Below are positions 7,613 to 14,636 of a DNA stretch of 36,599 bases, piece after piece. The translations under genes were made by a program, and so were the position numbers. Positions within the stretch are counted from its first letter, which is position 1; every line of letters begins with the position of its first letter. The stretch lies in assembly GCA_002307115.1 (NCBI GenBank), contig DBTP01000151.1, positions 1-36,599 on the forward strand. Direction: 5' to 3'. Source of the DNA: Fibrobacter sp. UBA1313. Its GTDB lineage: Bacteria > Fibrobacterota > Fibrobacteria > Fibrobacterales > Fibrobacteraceae. Below the pieces are notes generated by a model that was not told the DNA's origin, did no database searches, and saw only the letters and a list, made by a program, of their open reading frames with translations.

Positions 7613-8587
7613 CTACTTATTTGCTTCGTATGCGTTCCACGTTGTGGATAAAATAGTTTCTAAGGAAGAATATTTTGCTTCCCATCCCATGAGTGCTTTT
7701 GCCTTCGCGGGGTTTGCAATTAAGGAGGCGGGGTCACCAGGTCTTCGTTCAACAATACGATAGGGGACTTTCTTACCAGATACTTTCTCAGTCATCTTTA
7801 TAATATCCAAAACACTAGCCCCTTGTTGCACGCCTAAATTCACAATAAAACTTGTATTGTCTTTTTGAAGCTTTTCAAACGCCATTCCATGACCAATTGA
7901 GAGATCATTTACATGGATATAATCTCTAACTCCAGTACCATCGGGAGTATCATAATCGTTTCCGAAAATCAAGACCTCCTTCCGTTTTCCTTGCGCTACT
8001 TCCATAACTACCGGAATCAAATTTGCAGGATTCCGTTCCAACCCTGTTAATCGACCCTTCACGTCATAACCTGCGGCATTAAAATAACGCAGAGCGGCAA
8101 ACTTCATTCCACGCAATTTATCATACCAAGAGAGAAATTCTTCAATGGCAAGCTTCGTATAGCCATAATAATTTTCTGGAACGGTCGGGTGCTTTTCATC
8201 CACAGGGGAATAATTTGGAGAACCATAAACAGCCGCCGAACTCGAAAAGACAAAATATCGAACACCATGCGTAGCAGCGGCATTGATAATATTAATGGAC
8301 CCCGAGATATTATTGGTACTGTACTTCTCTGGAGTCAACATCGATTCACCGGCAGCTTTAAAAGCCGCTAAGTGTACTACGCCCTCCGGTTGAAATGTCT
8401 CAAAAAACTGGTTCAAAGCTTCAGGATTCAAAATATCGCCTTGAACAAAAAGCGCTTCTGAAAATAAATTTTGAATAAGCCCCGAAGAAAGATTATCAAA
8501 TACAGCCACTTGATGGCCTCTGTCTAATAGCTCTCTTACCGTATGTGAACCAATATAACCCGCACCACCAATTACAGCAATTTTCAT
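7613..8587 (-). CDS. galE: UDP-glucose 4-epimerase
   Basis: NAD-dependent enzyme that interconverts UDP-glucose and UDP-galactose for the Leloir pathway and surface polysaccharides. The Rossmann motif GGAGYIGSH is at the N-terminus. The catalytic pair YxxxK appears in YYGYTKLAIEE after SSSAAVYG. Later come RYFNAAGYD and the nucleotide-sugar-binding GVRDYIHVNDL. The upstream Met at 8617 has no support. ATG 8587 has GGAGG 6 bases upstream and gives 324 residues beginning MKIAVIGGAGYIG, the family's usual start. It is divergent from the acyltransferase gene, and a parS site lies between them. Two perfect DnaA-box sequences fall at its 3' end (7601, 7643). Confidence 0.96.
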   Translation of the reverse strand: MKIAVIGGAGYIGSHTVRELLDRGHQVAVFDNLSSGLIQNLFSEALFVQGDILNPEALNQFFETFQPEGVVHLAAFKAAGESMLTPEKYSTNNISGSINIINAAATHGVRYFVFSSSAAVYGSPNYSPVDEKHPTVPENYYGYTKLAIEEFLSWYDKLRGMKFAALRYFNAAGYDVKGRLTGLERNPANLIPVVMEVAQGKRKEVLIFGNDYDTPDGTGVRDYIHVNDLSIGHGMAFEKLQKDNTSFIVNLGVQQGASVLDIIKMTEKVSGKKVPYRIVERRPGDPASLIANPAKAKALMGWEAKYSSLETILSTTWNAYEANK

Positions 8588-8619
8588 GAAACCTCCGAAG
8601 AACTTTAAAATTAGCAAAA

Positions 8620-8635
8620 TGTTTCCCGTGAAACA
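8620..8635. other. parS site 1
   Basis: TGTTTCCCGTGAAACA, one base from the canonical TGTTTCACGTGAAACA to which chromosomal ParB binds. It lies between the divergent galE and acyltransferase starts and is identical to the two sites further right. Confidence 0.9.
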
Positions 8636-8667
8636 TTATTTAGCGATTCTTTTCATATTTTTGTAAA

Positions 8668-9528
8668 ATGCTGCTTTTAAAATTTATTCTCCGCTTCACA
8701 CTTTATCCGATCCTTAATTATTCTGGTTGGAAGCGGCGCGTTCTCAACGCAAATCTGAAATTAATCTACCCGGTGAAATCTGAAAGTGAAAAGAAACGCT
8801 TAAGAGTGGCCCTTCTCAAAAATATTTCCAAAGATGGGGCTGACTTTCTCTCTGGACTTACGGCTTATAAAACGGCACCCAAAAACATTTCGGCATACCC
8901 CAATCTACAAATCGGCCTTAAAATGGAAATAGACTATTCAAGTGAACAAACTTTAAAAAAGATGCGTTTAGGGGGTCTCATGCTCACGGCACACTACGGA
9001 AATTATGAAGGGTTAGGGGCTTGGTTGTGCCGGTTAGGAATTCCTTTAATGGCAAGTTATGCTCCCATTCGCCCATCGGTTCTTAATCATTATCTTTATA
9101 ATCACTTACGGCAAGTCGATGGCTACCACTACTCCACTTTTATCCAAAACCCTCGGCAGATTCTAACTTCTTTAGATCAGGGAAACTTATTTTGCCTCAT
9201 TGCGGATCAGGATTATCGTAAAGGAAGACCGATCAAAGATACGTTCTTAGGACAACCCGTCTGCTGCAACCCTATTCCTGCCTTTATTCTAGAACATCGT
9301 CCTCAAACACCTGTATTTCTTAGTTGGGTAAAAACCGAATCGAACCAGAAAACTCTTTTTGCTAAAGAACTGCTATTGGAAGATAAAACCCACCCGGAAA
9401 TAGCGATCTATGAATTTAATCGCTGGCTTGAAACTCGAATTCAAGAAGACAATACGATCTGGTATGGTTGGTTACATAGGCGTTTTTTATGTGGTTTTTT
9501 TCCAGAAAAAAATATTTATTCACATTAA
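8668..9528 (+). CDS. LpxL/HtrB-family lipid A acyltransferase-like protein
   Basis: Membrane-bound acyltransferase that in this family adds a secondary acyl chain to lipid A. The 286 residues show the N-terminal hydrophobic helix, NANLKLIYP (near 27-35), the HxxxxE catalytic motif in TAHYGNYEG (H109, E114), LIADQDYRKG and the C-terminal WYGWLHRRF. Length is slightly below the usual 300. The exact acceptor could be lipid A or another phospholipid. ATG 8668 has no clear ribosome binding site; a parS site lies 33 bases upstream. In base composition the plus strand of this gene is clearly C-rich. Confidence 0.85.
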   Translation: MLLLKFILRFTLYPILNYSGWKRRVLNANLKLIYPVKSESEKKRLRVALLKNISKDGADFLSGLTAYKTAPKNISAYPNLQIGLKMEIDYSSEQTLKKMRLGGLMLTAHYGNYEGLGAWLCRLGIPLMASYAPIRPSVLNHYLYNHLRQVDGYHYSTFIQNPRQILTSLDQGNLFCLIADQDYRKGRPIKDTFLGQPVCCNPIPAFILEHRPQTPVFLSWVKTESNQKTLFAKELLLEDKTHPEIAIYEFNRWLETRIQEDNTIWYGWLHRRFLCGFFPEKNIYSH

Positions 9529-9882
9529 ATAAACAAAAATAATATTTATCGAAATTCGAAAAAGTTTGATTTCTTATCCATTTATCAGAGATTCATGACT
9601 TTTTATCCATATTTACAATTATGCTTATTTGATTAATTCACAATTTCATTCTAATTTTTTCAGATCATAAAAAACTGTTTATAGTTTCAACACTAAAATT
9701 CAAAATGTTTCCCGTGAAACATTTTTCTGTTTCCCTCTAATGAATTTCTTTGCTGCAAAAGTAGGTTTTTAAAACTAAATCAGTTCATTGTATAATTTTA
9801 TTTTTTACCATTCTAATGATTCCTATGTATCCCATTTACTTTCATCTTGATTTAAATACACTGATAATCTAAATTGTTTCCC
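9529..9882. other. AT-rich non-coding region with two parS sites
   Basis: No gene is supported in these 354 bases on either strand. The region holds parS sites at 9706 and 9875. Just before its left edge, in the end of the acyltransferase gene, is a consensus DnaA box (TTATTCACA, 9516-9524). Degenerate boxes TTATCCATT and TTATCCATA are near 9574 and 9603. It also acts as the leader of rsmG-parA-parB. It reads as a centromere-like ParB loading region. Confidence 0.75.
9706..9721. other. parS site 2
   Basis: TGTTTCCCGTGAAACA, identical to sites 1 and 3, in the non-coding region before rsmG. Confidence 0.92.
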
Positions 9883-9890
9883 GTGAAACA
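9875..9890. other. parS site 3, overlapping the rsmG start
   Basis: TGTTTCCCGTGAAACA, identical to the other two. It contains the GTG at 9883, the likely rsmG start codon, so ParB binding here could also affect expression of the operon that encodes ParB. Confidence 0.92.
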
Positions 9891-10533
9891 TTTTTTTGAT
9901 GAAAACCAAGAGCGCCTTCTCATTTCCTTTTTGAATTCATTTCAAGTTTCCCTCGCTGAAAAAATACTAGAACAGTTATTCGATTATACCAATCTAGTCC
10001 TAGAGGGGAATGAAAAAACTAATCTTATTTCAAAAAATGATGGCCCGAAATTTTTGACACGTCACATCACGGATTCTCTCATACCCTATATAATATTGTC
10101 TAAAAAAAACAAACTGTCGCCTGGCATGAAATGGGCGGACATGGGTTCCGGTGCCGGTTGTCCCGTTTTTCCTTTAGCCATCGCTTGCCCGGATATTCAT
10201 TTTTATGCTGTTGAACCCAGAGCAAAACGAGTGTTATTTTTAGAATCGGTTAAAGAAAATTTAAACTTGAAAAATATAACTATCGTGGGAAAACGGTTTG
10301 AAACGTCAGAAATCAACCATTGCGATGTTATTTCTTGTCGGGCTTTATCCACATTTGAAAATGATTGGCAGAGAGCAAAACCCGCACTTCGTCAACACGG
10401 TCTATTCGTTACGTTGAAAAGTTTTGAATCTGTTCGGGAGTTAGAGGAAACTCCACACACAGAAATTGTGAAATACTCTTTACCTGAAGAAACTCAAAAT
10501 TACGCTCTTGTGATCAGAGGCTACTATGAATAA
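9883..10533 (+). CDS. rsmG: 16S rRNA (guanine-N7) methyltransferase RsmG (GidB)
   Basis: Methylates G527 (E. coli numbering) of 16S rRNA using S-adenosylmethionine. After a helical N-terminus come NEKTNLIS and the conserved HITDSL. The AdoMet-binding loop is WADMGSGAGCPVFPLAIA, followed by the acidic strand YAVEPRAKRVLFL and SCRALSTF. GTG 9883 or TTG 9874 may be the start; both lie in or beside parS site 3, and neither has a ribosome binding site. I chose GTG because it gives a 216-residue protein that aligns at the usual N-terminus. Its end overlaps parA by 8 bases, the classical rsmG-parA-parB order near bacterial origins. It carries a perfect DnaA box at 10345. Confidence 0.93.
   Translation: MKHFFDENQERLLISFLNSFQVSLAEKILEQLFDYTNLVLEGNEKTNLISKNDGPKFLTRHITDSLIPYIILSKKNKLSPGMKWADMGSGAGCPVFPLAIACPDIHFYAVEPRAKRVLFLESVKENLNLKNITIVGKRFETSEINHCDVISCRALSTFENDWQRAKPALRQHGLFVTLKSFESVRELEETPHTEIVKYSLPEETQNYALVIRGYYE
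10345..10353 (+). other. Perfect DnaA box in rsmG
   Basis: TTATCCACA. Others of the same perfect sequence are at 7601-7609 and 7643-7651 (minus), 12019-12027 (minus) and 12047-12055 (plus). Confidence 0.5.
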
Positions 10534-11311
10534 AATTATTGCTATTTGTAATCAAAAAGGTGGCGTTGGTAAAACAACCACGGCTGTGAATTTAGCGGCC
10601 AGTTTTGCTGCACTTGAAAAACAAACTCTTCTTATTGATATGGATCCACAAGGAAACGCATCTCAAGGCATCGGTTATAATGAGACCCAAGAAGAAGATA
10701 TTCATGAAGCCTTAGATCTTGCTGAAAATCCAGAAACGCTTACTTTTGAAATACTGAAGCCGATTATTAAACCCACAGAATTGAAATTTTTAAGCGTTAT
10801 CACGGCTGGGCCTGACTTAGCCTCTTTAGAAATTGAACTTGTGAATGCGATGAGCCGCGAAAGAAGACTGGAACGGGTGACTAAAATATTGAAGCCTCAC
10901 TTTGAATATATCATTATTGACGCCCCTCCCAGTCTTAACTTACTTACACTCAATACGCTAACTGCCGCTGATAGTGTATTAATTCCTGTACAATGTGAAT
11001 ATTATGCGCTTCAAGGATTGGCTGAACTTTTCAATACTATCCGTCTAGTGCAAAAAAATCTCAATAGCAACTTAAAAGTGGAAGGCTCATTACTCACTAT
11101 GTATGATGCTCGTCTTAGCCTTTCCAAACAAGTGGCTGATGAAGTACGTAATTGCATTTCTGAACGTGTTTTTAAAGTTATAATTCCTCGGAACGTAAAG
11201 TTAGGGGAGGCTCCCTCTCATGGAAAACCAGTCATTTTATATGATGTCCAAAGTAGCGGTTCACAAGCATACATGAAATTAGCCGAAGAAATTATTCAAG
11301 GGGGAAAGTAA
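10526..11311 (+). CDS. parA: Chromosome-partitioning ATPase ParA (Soj)
   Basis: Walker-type ATPase that binds DNA non-specifically when ATP-bound and drives origin segregation with ParB; in some species it also controls DnaA. The deviant Walker A motif KGGVGKTTTA is at 11-20. Walker A' (LLIDMDPQGNAS), Walker B (YIIIDAPPSLNLLT) and QCEYYALQGLAEL follow as in Soj. At 261 residues it is the short chromosomal type without an N-terminal DNA-binding extension. It overlaps rsmG by 8 bases and precedes parB by 3, which indicates coupled translation. Confidence 0.97.
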   Translation: MNKIIAICNQKGGVGKTTTAVNLAASFAALEKQTLLIDMDPQGNASQGIGYNETQEEDIHEALDLAENPETLTFEILKPIIKPTELKFLSVITAGPDLASLEIELVNAMSRERRLERVTKILKPHFEYIIIDAPPSLNLLTLNTLTAADSVLIPVQCEYYALQGLAELFNTIRLVQKNLNSNLKVEGSLLTMYDARLSLSKQVADEVRNCISERVFKVIIPRNVKLGEAPSHGKPVILYDVQSSGSQAYMKLAEEIIQGGK

Positions 11312-11314
11312 TTT

Positions 11315-12199
11315 ATGGGGAAAAAATCCAATGCTCTGGGTCGTGGATTAGGAACTATTATTCAAGATCATGAAGTAAATATTGAACAAGTAATCACAAA
11401 AGATGAAAATGGAGAAGCCCTTAAAATATCTAAAATTTCTTTAGATCTTATTGACCCAAATCCATTTCAACCAAGACATACTTTTAATGATGAAGATATT
11501 CAAGAACTAGCGAACACCATTCAAGAACACGGTTTAATCCAACCTATCACGGTTCGCAAATTTCAAGGGCGCTATCAAATTGTGAGTGGTGAAAGAAGAA
11601 CTCGCGCATCACGATTAGCAGGGCTCACCAAAATTGAAGCCTATGTTCATGAGTTATTATCTGACAAGAATATGGGTGAATGGGCCCTTATTGAAAACAT
11701 TCAACGTGTTGATCTTAATCCTATCGAAATTGCTCAATCTTATCAACAACTGATTGATAATCATAGTTATACACATGAAGATTTATCAAAAAGTGTTGGT
11801 AAATCTCGTTCTGTAATCACCAATGCTCTTCGATTACTAAAACTACCAGAATCTGTAAAAATATGGATTCAAGAAGGGAAACTTTCTTCAACAGCGGCTC
11901 GTTCGTTACTCAGCCCTGAAATTTCTGACCCTGAAAAAGCGGCTCGCGAAATTATGGAAAAAGGACTCAACGTACGTGAAGCAGAAAAAATGTCCAAGAA
12001 AGAAAAACCGGCTAAAAATGTGGATAAATTACCAATGGACCCAAATTTATCCACATTTGTGAATAAATTACAGGAACATTTGGGCACTAAAATACAATTA
12101 CAATCTTCAAAAAAAGATTATTCCCAAGGCAAAATAATCATTGATTATTATTCTTTTGAAGATTTAACACGGTTACAAGAATTAATGGCAAAAGCGTGA
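11315..12199 (+). CDS. parB: Chromosome-partitioning protein ParB (Spo0J)
   Basis: CTP-dependent DNA clamp that loads at parS and forms the partition complex. After GRGLGTII (9-16, the ParA-stimulating peptide region) come NPFQPR, the CTP-binding motif SGERRTRASRLAGL (from 91) and a helix-turn-helix near 150-190 (EDLSKSVGKSRSVITNALRLLKLP). A lysine-rich linker leads to a C-terminal dimerisation domain. All three expected parts are present in 294 residues. Its stop overlaps the next start by 4 bases (GTGA). The linker and following codons contain three closely spaced DnaA-box sequences (12019-12066). Confidence 0.97.
   Translation: MGKKSNALGRGLGTIIQDHEVNIEQVITKDENGEALKISKISLDLIDPNPFQPRHTFNDEDIQELANTIQEHGLIQPITVRKFQGRYQIVSGERRTRASRLAGLTKIEAYVHELLSDKNMGEWALIENIQRVDLNPIEIAQSYQQLIDNHSYTHEDLSKSVGKSRSVITNALRLLKLPESVKIWIQEGKLSSTAARSLLSPEISDPEKAAREIMEKGLNVREAEKMSKKEKPAKNVDKLPMDPNLSTFVNKLQEHLGTKIQLQSSKKDYSQGKIIIDYYSFEDLTRLQELMAKA
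12019..12066. other. Cluster of three DnaA-box sequences inside parB
   Basis: TGTGGATAA (12019-12027, minus), TTATCCACA (12047-12055, plus) and TGTGAATAA (12058-12066, minus, the TTATTCACA variant) in 48 bases. They encode the variable linker and following segment of ParB. A further consensus box, TTATACACA, is at 11767-11775 and TTATTCACA at 12831-12839. Confidence 0.5.
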
Positions 12200-12996
12200 A
12201 ACACAAATTATATACAATTCAGGTGATTCCACCTGATTCTGGAAAAACAAAAATTTATAAAATCCATACAATTACATGGAAAATATTTTTTTGGTTACTT
12301 GTGATTATTGTCTTATTTTCTTTAGTTCTTGCCTATAAAATGGCCGAAATTAATACCCTTATTATTACTTCTAAACAAATCAAATTTCAAAACGAAAAAT
12401 TAATAGAAAAACAAAATGAGTATGCATTATACTTTGAACAATTAGATTCTATCTATTCTATTGAAAATAAAATTCAAAATATTTTGCAAACCTATTATGA
12501 AAATGACTCCAATAAAATTAATTCCATTTTAGAAAAAAATAAATTCAATCACATTTCTTCTTCAAAAGTCAAATTAGATGTAGAAGGATTGGAAGGTTGG
12601 CAAGAAAATACACAGAATAAAGATATGGATAAAATTCCAAACATACTTCCTGTGATAGGAATTATTAGTAAAAAATATTCTGAAGAAGATTCTCATTATG
12701 GAACTGATTTTGCTGCAAATCAAGGAGATCCTATTTTTGCCACTGCATCAGGATCAGTAATTTTTGCCGGAAATAAAGATGATTTAGGTCTAACTATTAT
12801 TTTAGATCATGGTAATGGGTATCAATCTAGTTATTCACATTTACAACGTATTTCAGTAAGAAAAAAAGCAATTATTAAAAAAGGCGAAGTCATTGGATTT
12901 GTAGGATCGACAGGAAATTCTACAGGCCCTCATTTGCATTATGAAATTACTTTACAAAAACAATATTTGGATCCTGAAACACTTTTTAATGAATAG
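12196..12996 (+). CDS. M23-family (LytM) peptidoglycan endopeptidase, membrane-anchored
   Basis: Zinc peptidase that cuts peptide cross-links in peptidoglycan. A short cytoplasmic tail is followed by one membrane helix (about 29-47), a coiled-coil-like periplasmic stretch (50-115) and the M23 domain (about 150-266). The metal and catalytic residues are present: HYGTD (H167, D171), H215 in YSHL and HLH at 246-248. GTG 12196 overlaps the parB stop by 4 bases, and the bactofilin gene begins 8 bases after its end. M23 peptidase-bactofilin pairs are known from cell-shape systems, which supports a role in localised wall remodelling. The gene is markedly AT-rich and asparagine/lysine-rich compared with genes further out. 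Confidence 0.92.
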   Translation: MKHKLYTIQVIPPDSGKTKIYKIHTITWKIFFWLLVIIVLFSLVLAYKMAEINTLIITSKQIKFQNEKLIEKQNEYALYFEQLDSIYSIENKIQNILQTYYENDSNKINSILEKNKFNHISSSKVKLDVEGLEGWQENTQNKDMDKIPNILPVIGIISKKYSEEDSHYGTDFAANQGDPIFATASGSVIFAGNKDDLGLTIILDHGNGYQSSYSHLQRISVRKKAIIKKGEVIGFVGSTGNSTGPHLHYEITLQKQYLDPETLFNE

Positions 12997-13004
12997 AGGT
13001 TATT

Positions 13005-13352
13005 ATGGCAAAAAATACAGATCAACAATTCACTCAAATTAGTCATTCTATCACCATTAAAGGCGAAGTTTTTGGTAATGGTGACTTACGTATTGCCGGC
13101 AACATTATTGGGAGCCTGACAAGCACAGGAAGTATTATCATTGAAAAGTCTGGACTAATAGAAGGTGATATTAAAGTAAATTCAGCTACTATTGCAGGAA
13201 AAATCAATGGAAACATGGATTGTTCCGAAAAACTGGTTTTAGAATCAAATGCCCAATTTATAGGCAATATTAAAACAAAACAATTAGTAATTGAATCTGG
13301 AGCCATTTTTCAAGGTAATTGTGAAATGACTTTTAGTAATAAAACAGTTTAA
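13005..13352 (+). CDS. Bactofilin (polymer-forming cytoskeletal protein)
   Basis: Bactofilins polymerise without nucleotide through a right-handed beta-helix and scaffold wall enzymes, stalk or shape machinery, and in Myxococcus the ParABS complex. The 115 residues are nearly all bactofilin domain: repeated short strands with GNGDLRIAGNIIGSL, SGLIEGDIKVNSATIAGKINGN and FIGNIKTKQLVIESGAIFQGN. Tails on both sides are short, as in BacA-like members. GAGG lies a few bases before ATG 13005. It is the last gene of the rsmG-parA-parB-M23 run. Confidence 0.93.
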   Translation: MAKNTDQQFTQISHSITIKGEVFGNGDLRIAGNIIGSLTSTGSIIIEKSGLIEGDIKVNSATIAGKINGNMDCSEKLVLESNAQFIGNIKTKQLVIESGAIFQGNCEMTFSNKTV

Positions 13353-13460
13353 TCCACACTAGACAAAGAATTCACATCTCTTTCTTTAATATCTTTACTT
13401 ATATATAAATGATAATGATAATGACAAGGTAGAATAGGGGATAGATGGAAAGTAAAAAAA

Positions 13461-13506
13461 TGTAACTTATTGATTTTAATAAAAATAGAACAATTAATAA
13501 GTTACA
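13461..13506. repeat. 15-bp inverted repeat
   Basis: Arms 13461-13475 and 13492-13506 (TGTAACTTATT paired with AATAAGTTACA, then a G-T wobble and three more pairs) enclose a 16-base loop. The first 11 pairs are perfect. It could be the terminator of the bactofilin operon, although no T run follows on the plus strand, or a structural element of an origin. Confidence 0.6.
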
Positions 13507-13553
13507 AAAAATGTTAAAAACTAAATGAGTTATTAACTGTTTTCAATGGGGAT

Positions 13554-13631
13554 AAATGTTGAAATAATGTTTTGAATGCTTATTCAAAGAATAAAAACAA
13601 AAATTCGTTTGAAATGAATTTTTCAACATTT
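13554..13631. repeat. Nested inverted repeats
   Basis: Outer arms 13554-13564 and 13621-13631 (AAATGTTGAAA/TTTCAACATTT, perfect 11 bp) enclose hairpins TTTGAAT/ATTCAAA (13571-13577 with 13582-13588) and AAAAATTC/GAATTTTT (13599-13606 with 13616-13623). The last shares three bases with the outer arm. All are AT-rich, so chance is not excluded. Confidence 0.4.
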
Positions 13632-13742
13632 TAAGTGTTAACATGGGGATAGTATATGTTTAATGTAATTTTCCTCATACGATAATATAGATGCTTGTAC
13701 TTTTTGTATTCAAATAATAATCTGTTGTTTAAATTAGTCTCA

Positions 13743-14495
13743 ATGTCACATAGTTCTTCTACTATCCTTCGTATTGCACAAATTTCCGATACACATATTG
13801 GAGATACCCATGCTTTTGTACAAGGAATTGATGTTCGAAATAATTTTTTACGCGTTTTAAAAACAGTTAAAGAAGAAACTGTGGATTTATTGGTCTTTTC
13901 TGGCGATCTTGCTGCTTATCAAGGAGAGAGAGGGGCTTACCAATTTATTGCGGATGCAATGCGAGATTATGAATTACCGTGGTGTTGCATTTCCGGTAAT
14001 CATGATATTACTTCTGAAATGGTGAAAGGTCTAAATTTGACCCCCCCCATAAAAAATGGTTCCTATTACTATCAATTGAAAATTAAAGAACGATCCCTGT
14101 TTTTTTTAGATAGTTCACCAGGGGCGGTTTCAACGAGTCAACTGTTATGGTTTAAAGAAGAAGCATCTTGTATAAAAGAGGATGTTCTTCTTTTTGTACA
14201 CCATCCTCCGTGTTTATGCCATCATCGATTTATGGATGCTCACTATTCCATGCGAAACAGGGATGAGGTACAAAAGACCTTAAATGAGGTTGAAAATCTT
14301 CATCATATTTTTACGGGACATTATCATGCGGATATGATTGCATTGATGGGTGATAAAAATGTTTATGTAACTCCTTCCACGCAGATGCAATTGGATTGTG
14401 ATAGTGTTGATTTTAAGATTGCTAGTTTGCAGCCCGCTTGGAGACTGATTGAGTGGGCAAACGATTCATTAAAAACATCAGTACATTTTCTTTAG
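13743..14495 (+). CDS. Calcineurin-like metallophosphoesterase (CpdA-like)
   Basis: Cytoplasmic two-metal phosphoesterase. All motifs of the superfamily are present: ISDTHIGD near the N-terminus, FSGDLAAYQG, GNHD, FVHHPP and GHYHAD. The arrangement resembles cyclic-nucleotide phosphodiesterases of the CpdA type, but substrate cannot be assigned. The frame extends upstream to TTG 13695, but the family begins near ILRIAQISDTHIG, so ATG 13743 (250 residues) is the better start. No clear ribosome binding site. It lies right of the AT-rich gap and 43 bases before the tRNA gene. A cNMP-binding protein (32785) is elsewhere in the window, but no link can be shown. Confidence 0.85.
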   Translation: MSHSSSTILRIAQISDTHIGDTHAFVQGIDVRNNFLRVLKTVKEETVDLLVFSGDLAAYQGERGAYQFIADAMRDYELPWCCISGNHDITSEMVKGLNLTPPIKNGSYYYQLKIKERSLFFLDSSPGAVSTSQLLWFKEEASCIKEDVLLFVHHPPCLCHHRFMDAHYSMRNRDEVQKTLNEVENLHHIFTGHYHADMIALMGDKNVYVTPSTQMQLDCDSVDFKIASLQPAWRLIEWANDSLKTSVHFL

Positions 14496-14499
14496 AACC

Positions 14500-14528
14500 T
14501 TGCATTTCTAAAAAAATATGTCTAAATT
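14500..14528 (+). promoter_or_regulatory. Possible sigma-70-type promoter of the tRNA gene
   Basis: TTGCAT (14500-14505), a 17-base spacer and TAAATT (14523-14528) place a start site at about 14535, just before the tRNA at 14539. Each hexamer is only a partial match. Confidence 0.35.
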
Positions 14529-14538
14529 ATGCGAACTT

Positions 14539-14612
14539 GGCGGTTTAGCTCAGTTGGTTAGAGCGACGGAATCATAATCCGCAGGTCCGGGGTTCAACTC
14601 CCTGAACCGCTA
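14539..14612 (+). tRNA. tRNA-Met (CAU)
   Basis: A 74-base cloverleaf: acceptor GGCGGTT/AACCGCT, D arm GCTC-AGTTGGTTA-GAGC, anticodon loop ATCATAA (anticodon CAT), T arm with TTCAACT loop. CCA is not encoded. The first acceptor pair is G-T and the first anticodon-stem pair is an A-C mismatch. It lacks the three G-C pairs of the initiator anticodon stem, so it is elongator Met or, less likely, Ile with a modified CAU. Confidence 0.9.
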
Positions 14613-14636
14613 TTATTTTTTAAGAGGAGCTTGATG

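Larger units (their letters stand above)
13353..13742. other. Structured AT-rich intergenic region; candidate replication origin
   Basis: No gene is supported in these 390 bases. They contain near-match DnaA boxes at 13350-13358 (TAATCCACA) and 13547-13555 (TGGGGATAA), a tandem ATGATA repeat (13409-13424), a 15-bp inverted repeat (13461-13506), a nested set of inverted repeats (13554-13631) and the palindrome TGTTAACA (13637-13644). It adjoins the parABS operon, and sampled base skew changes sign about here. The assignment as oriC is inference; dnaA itself is not in the window. Confidence 0.45.

Noticed and set aside
12187..12203. CGTGAAACA half of a parS at the parB/M23 junction
   Set aside because: The left half does not match; only about nine bases agree.
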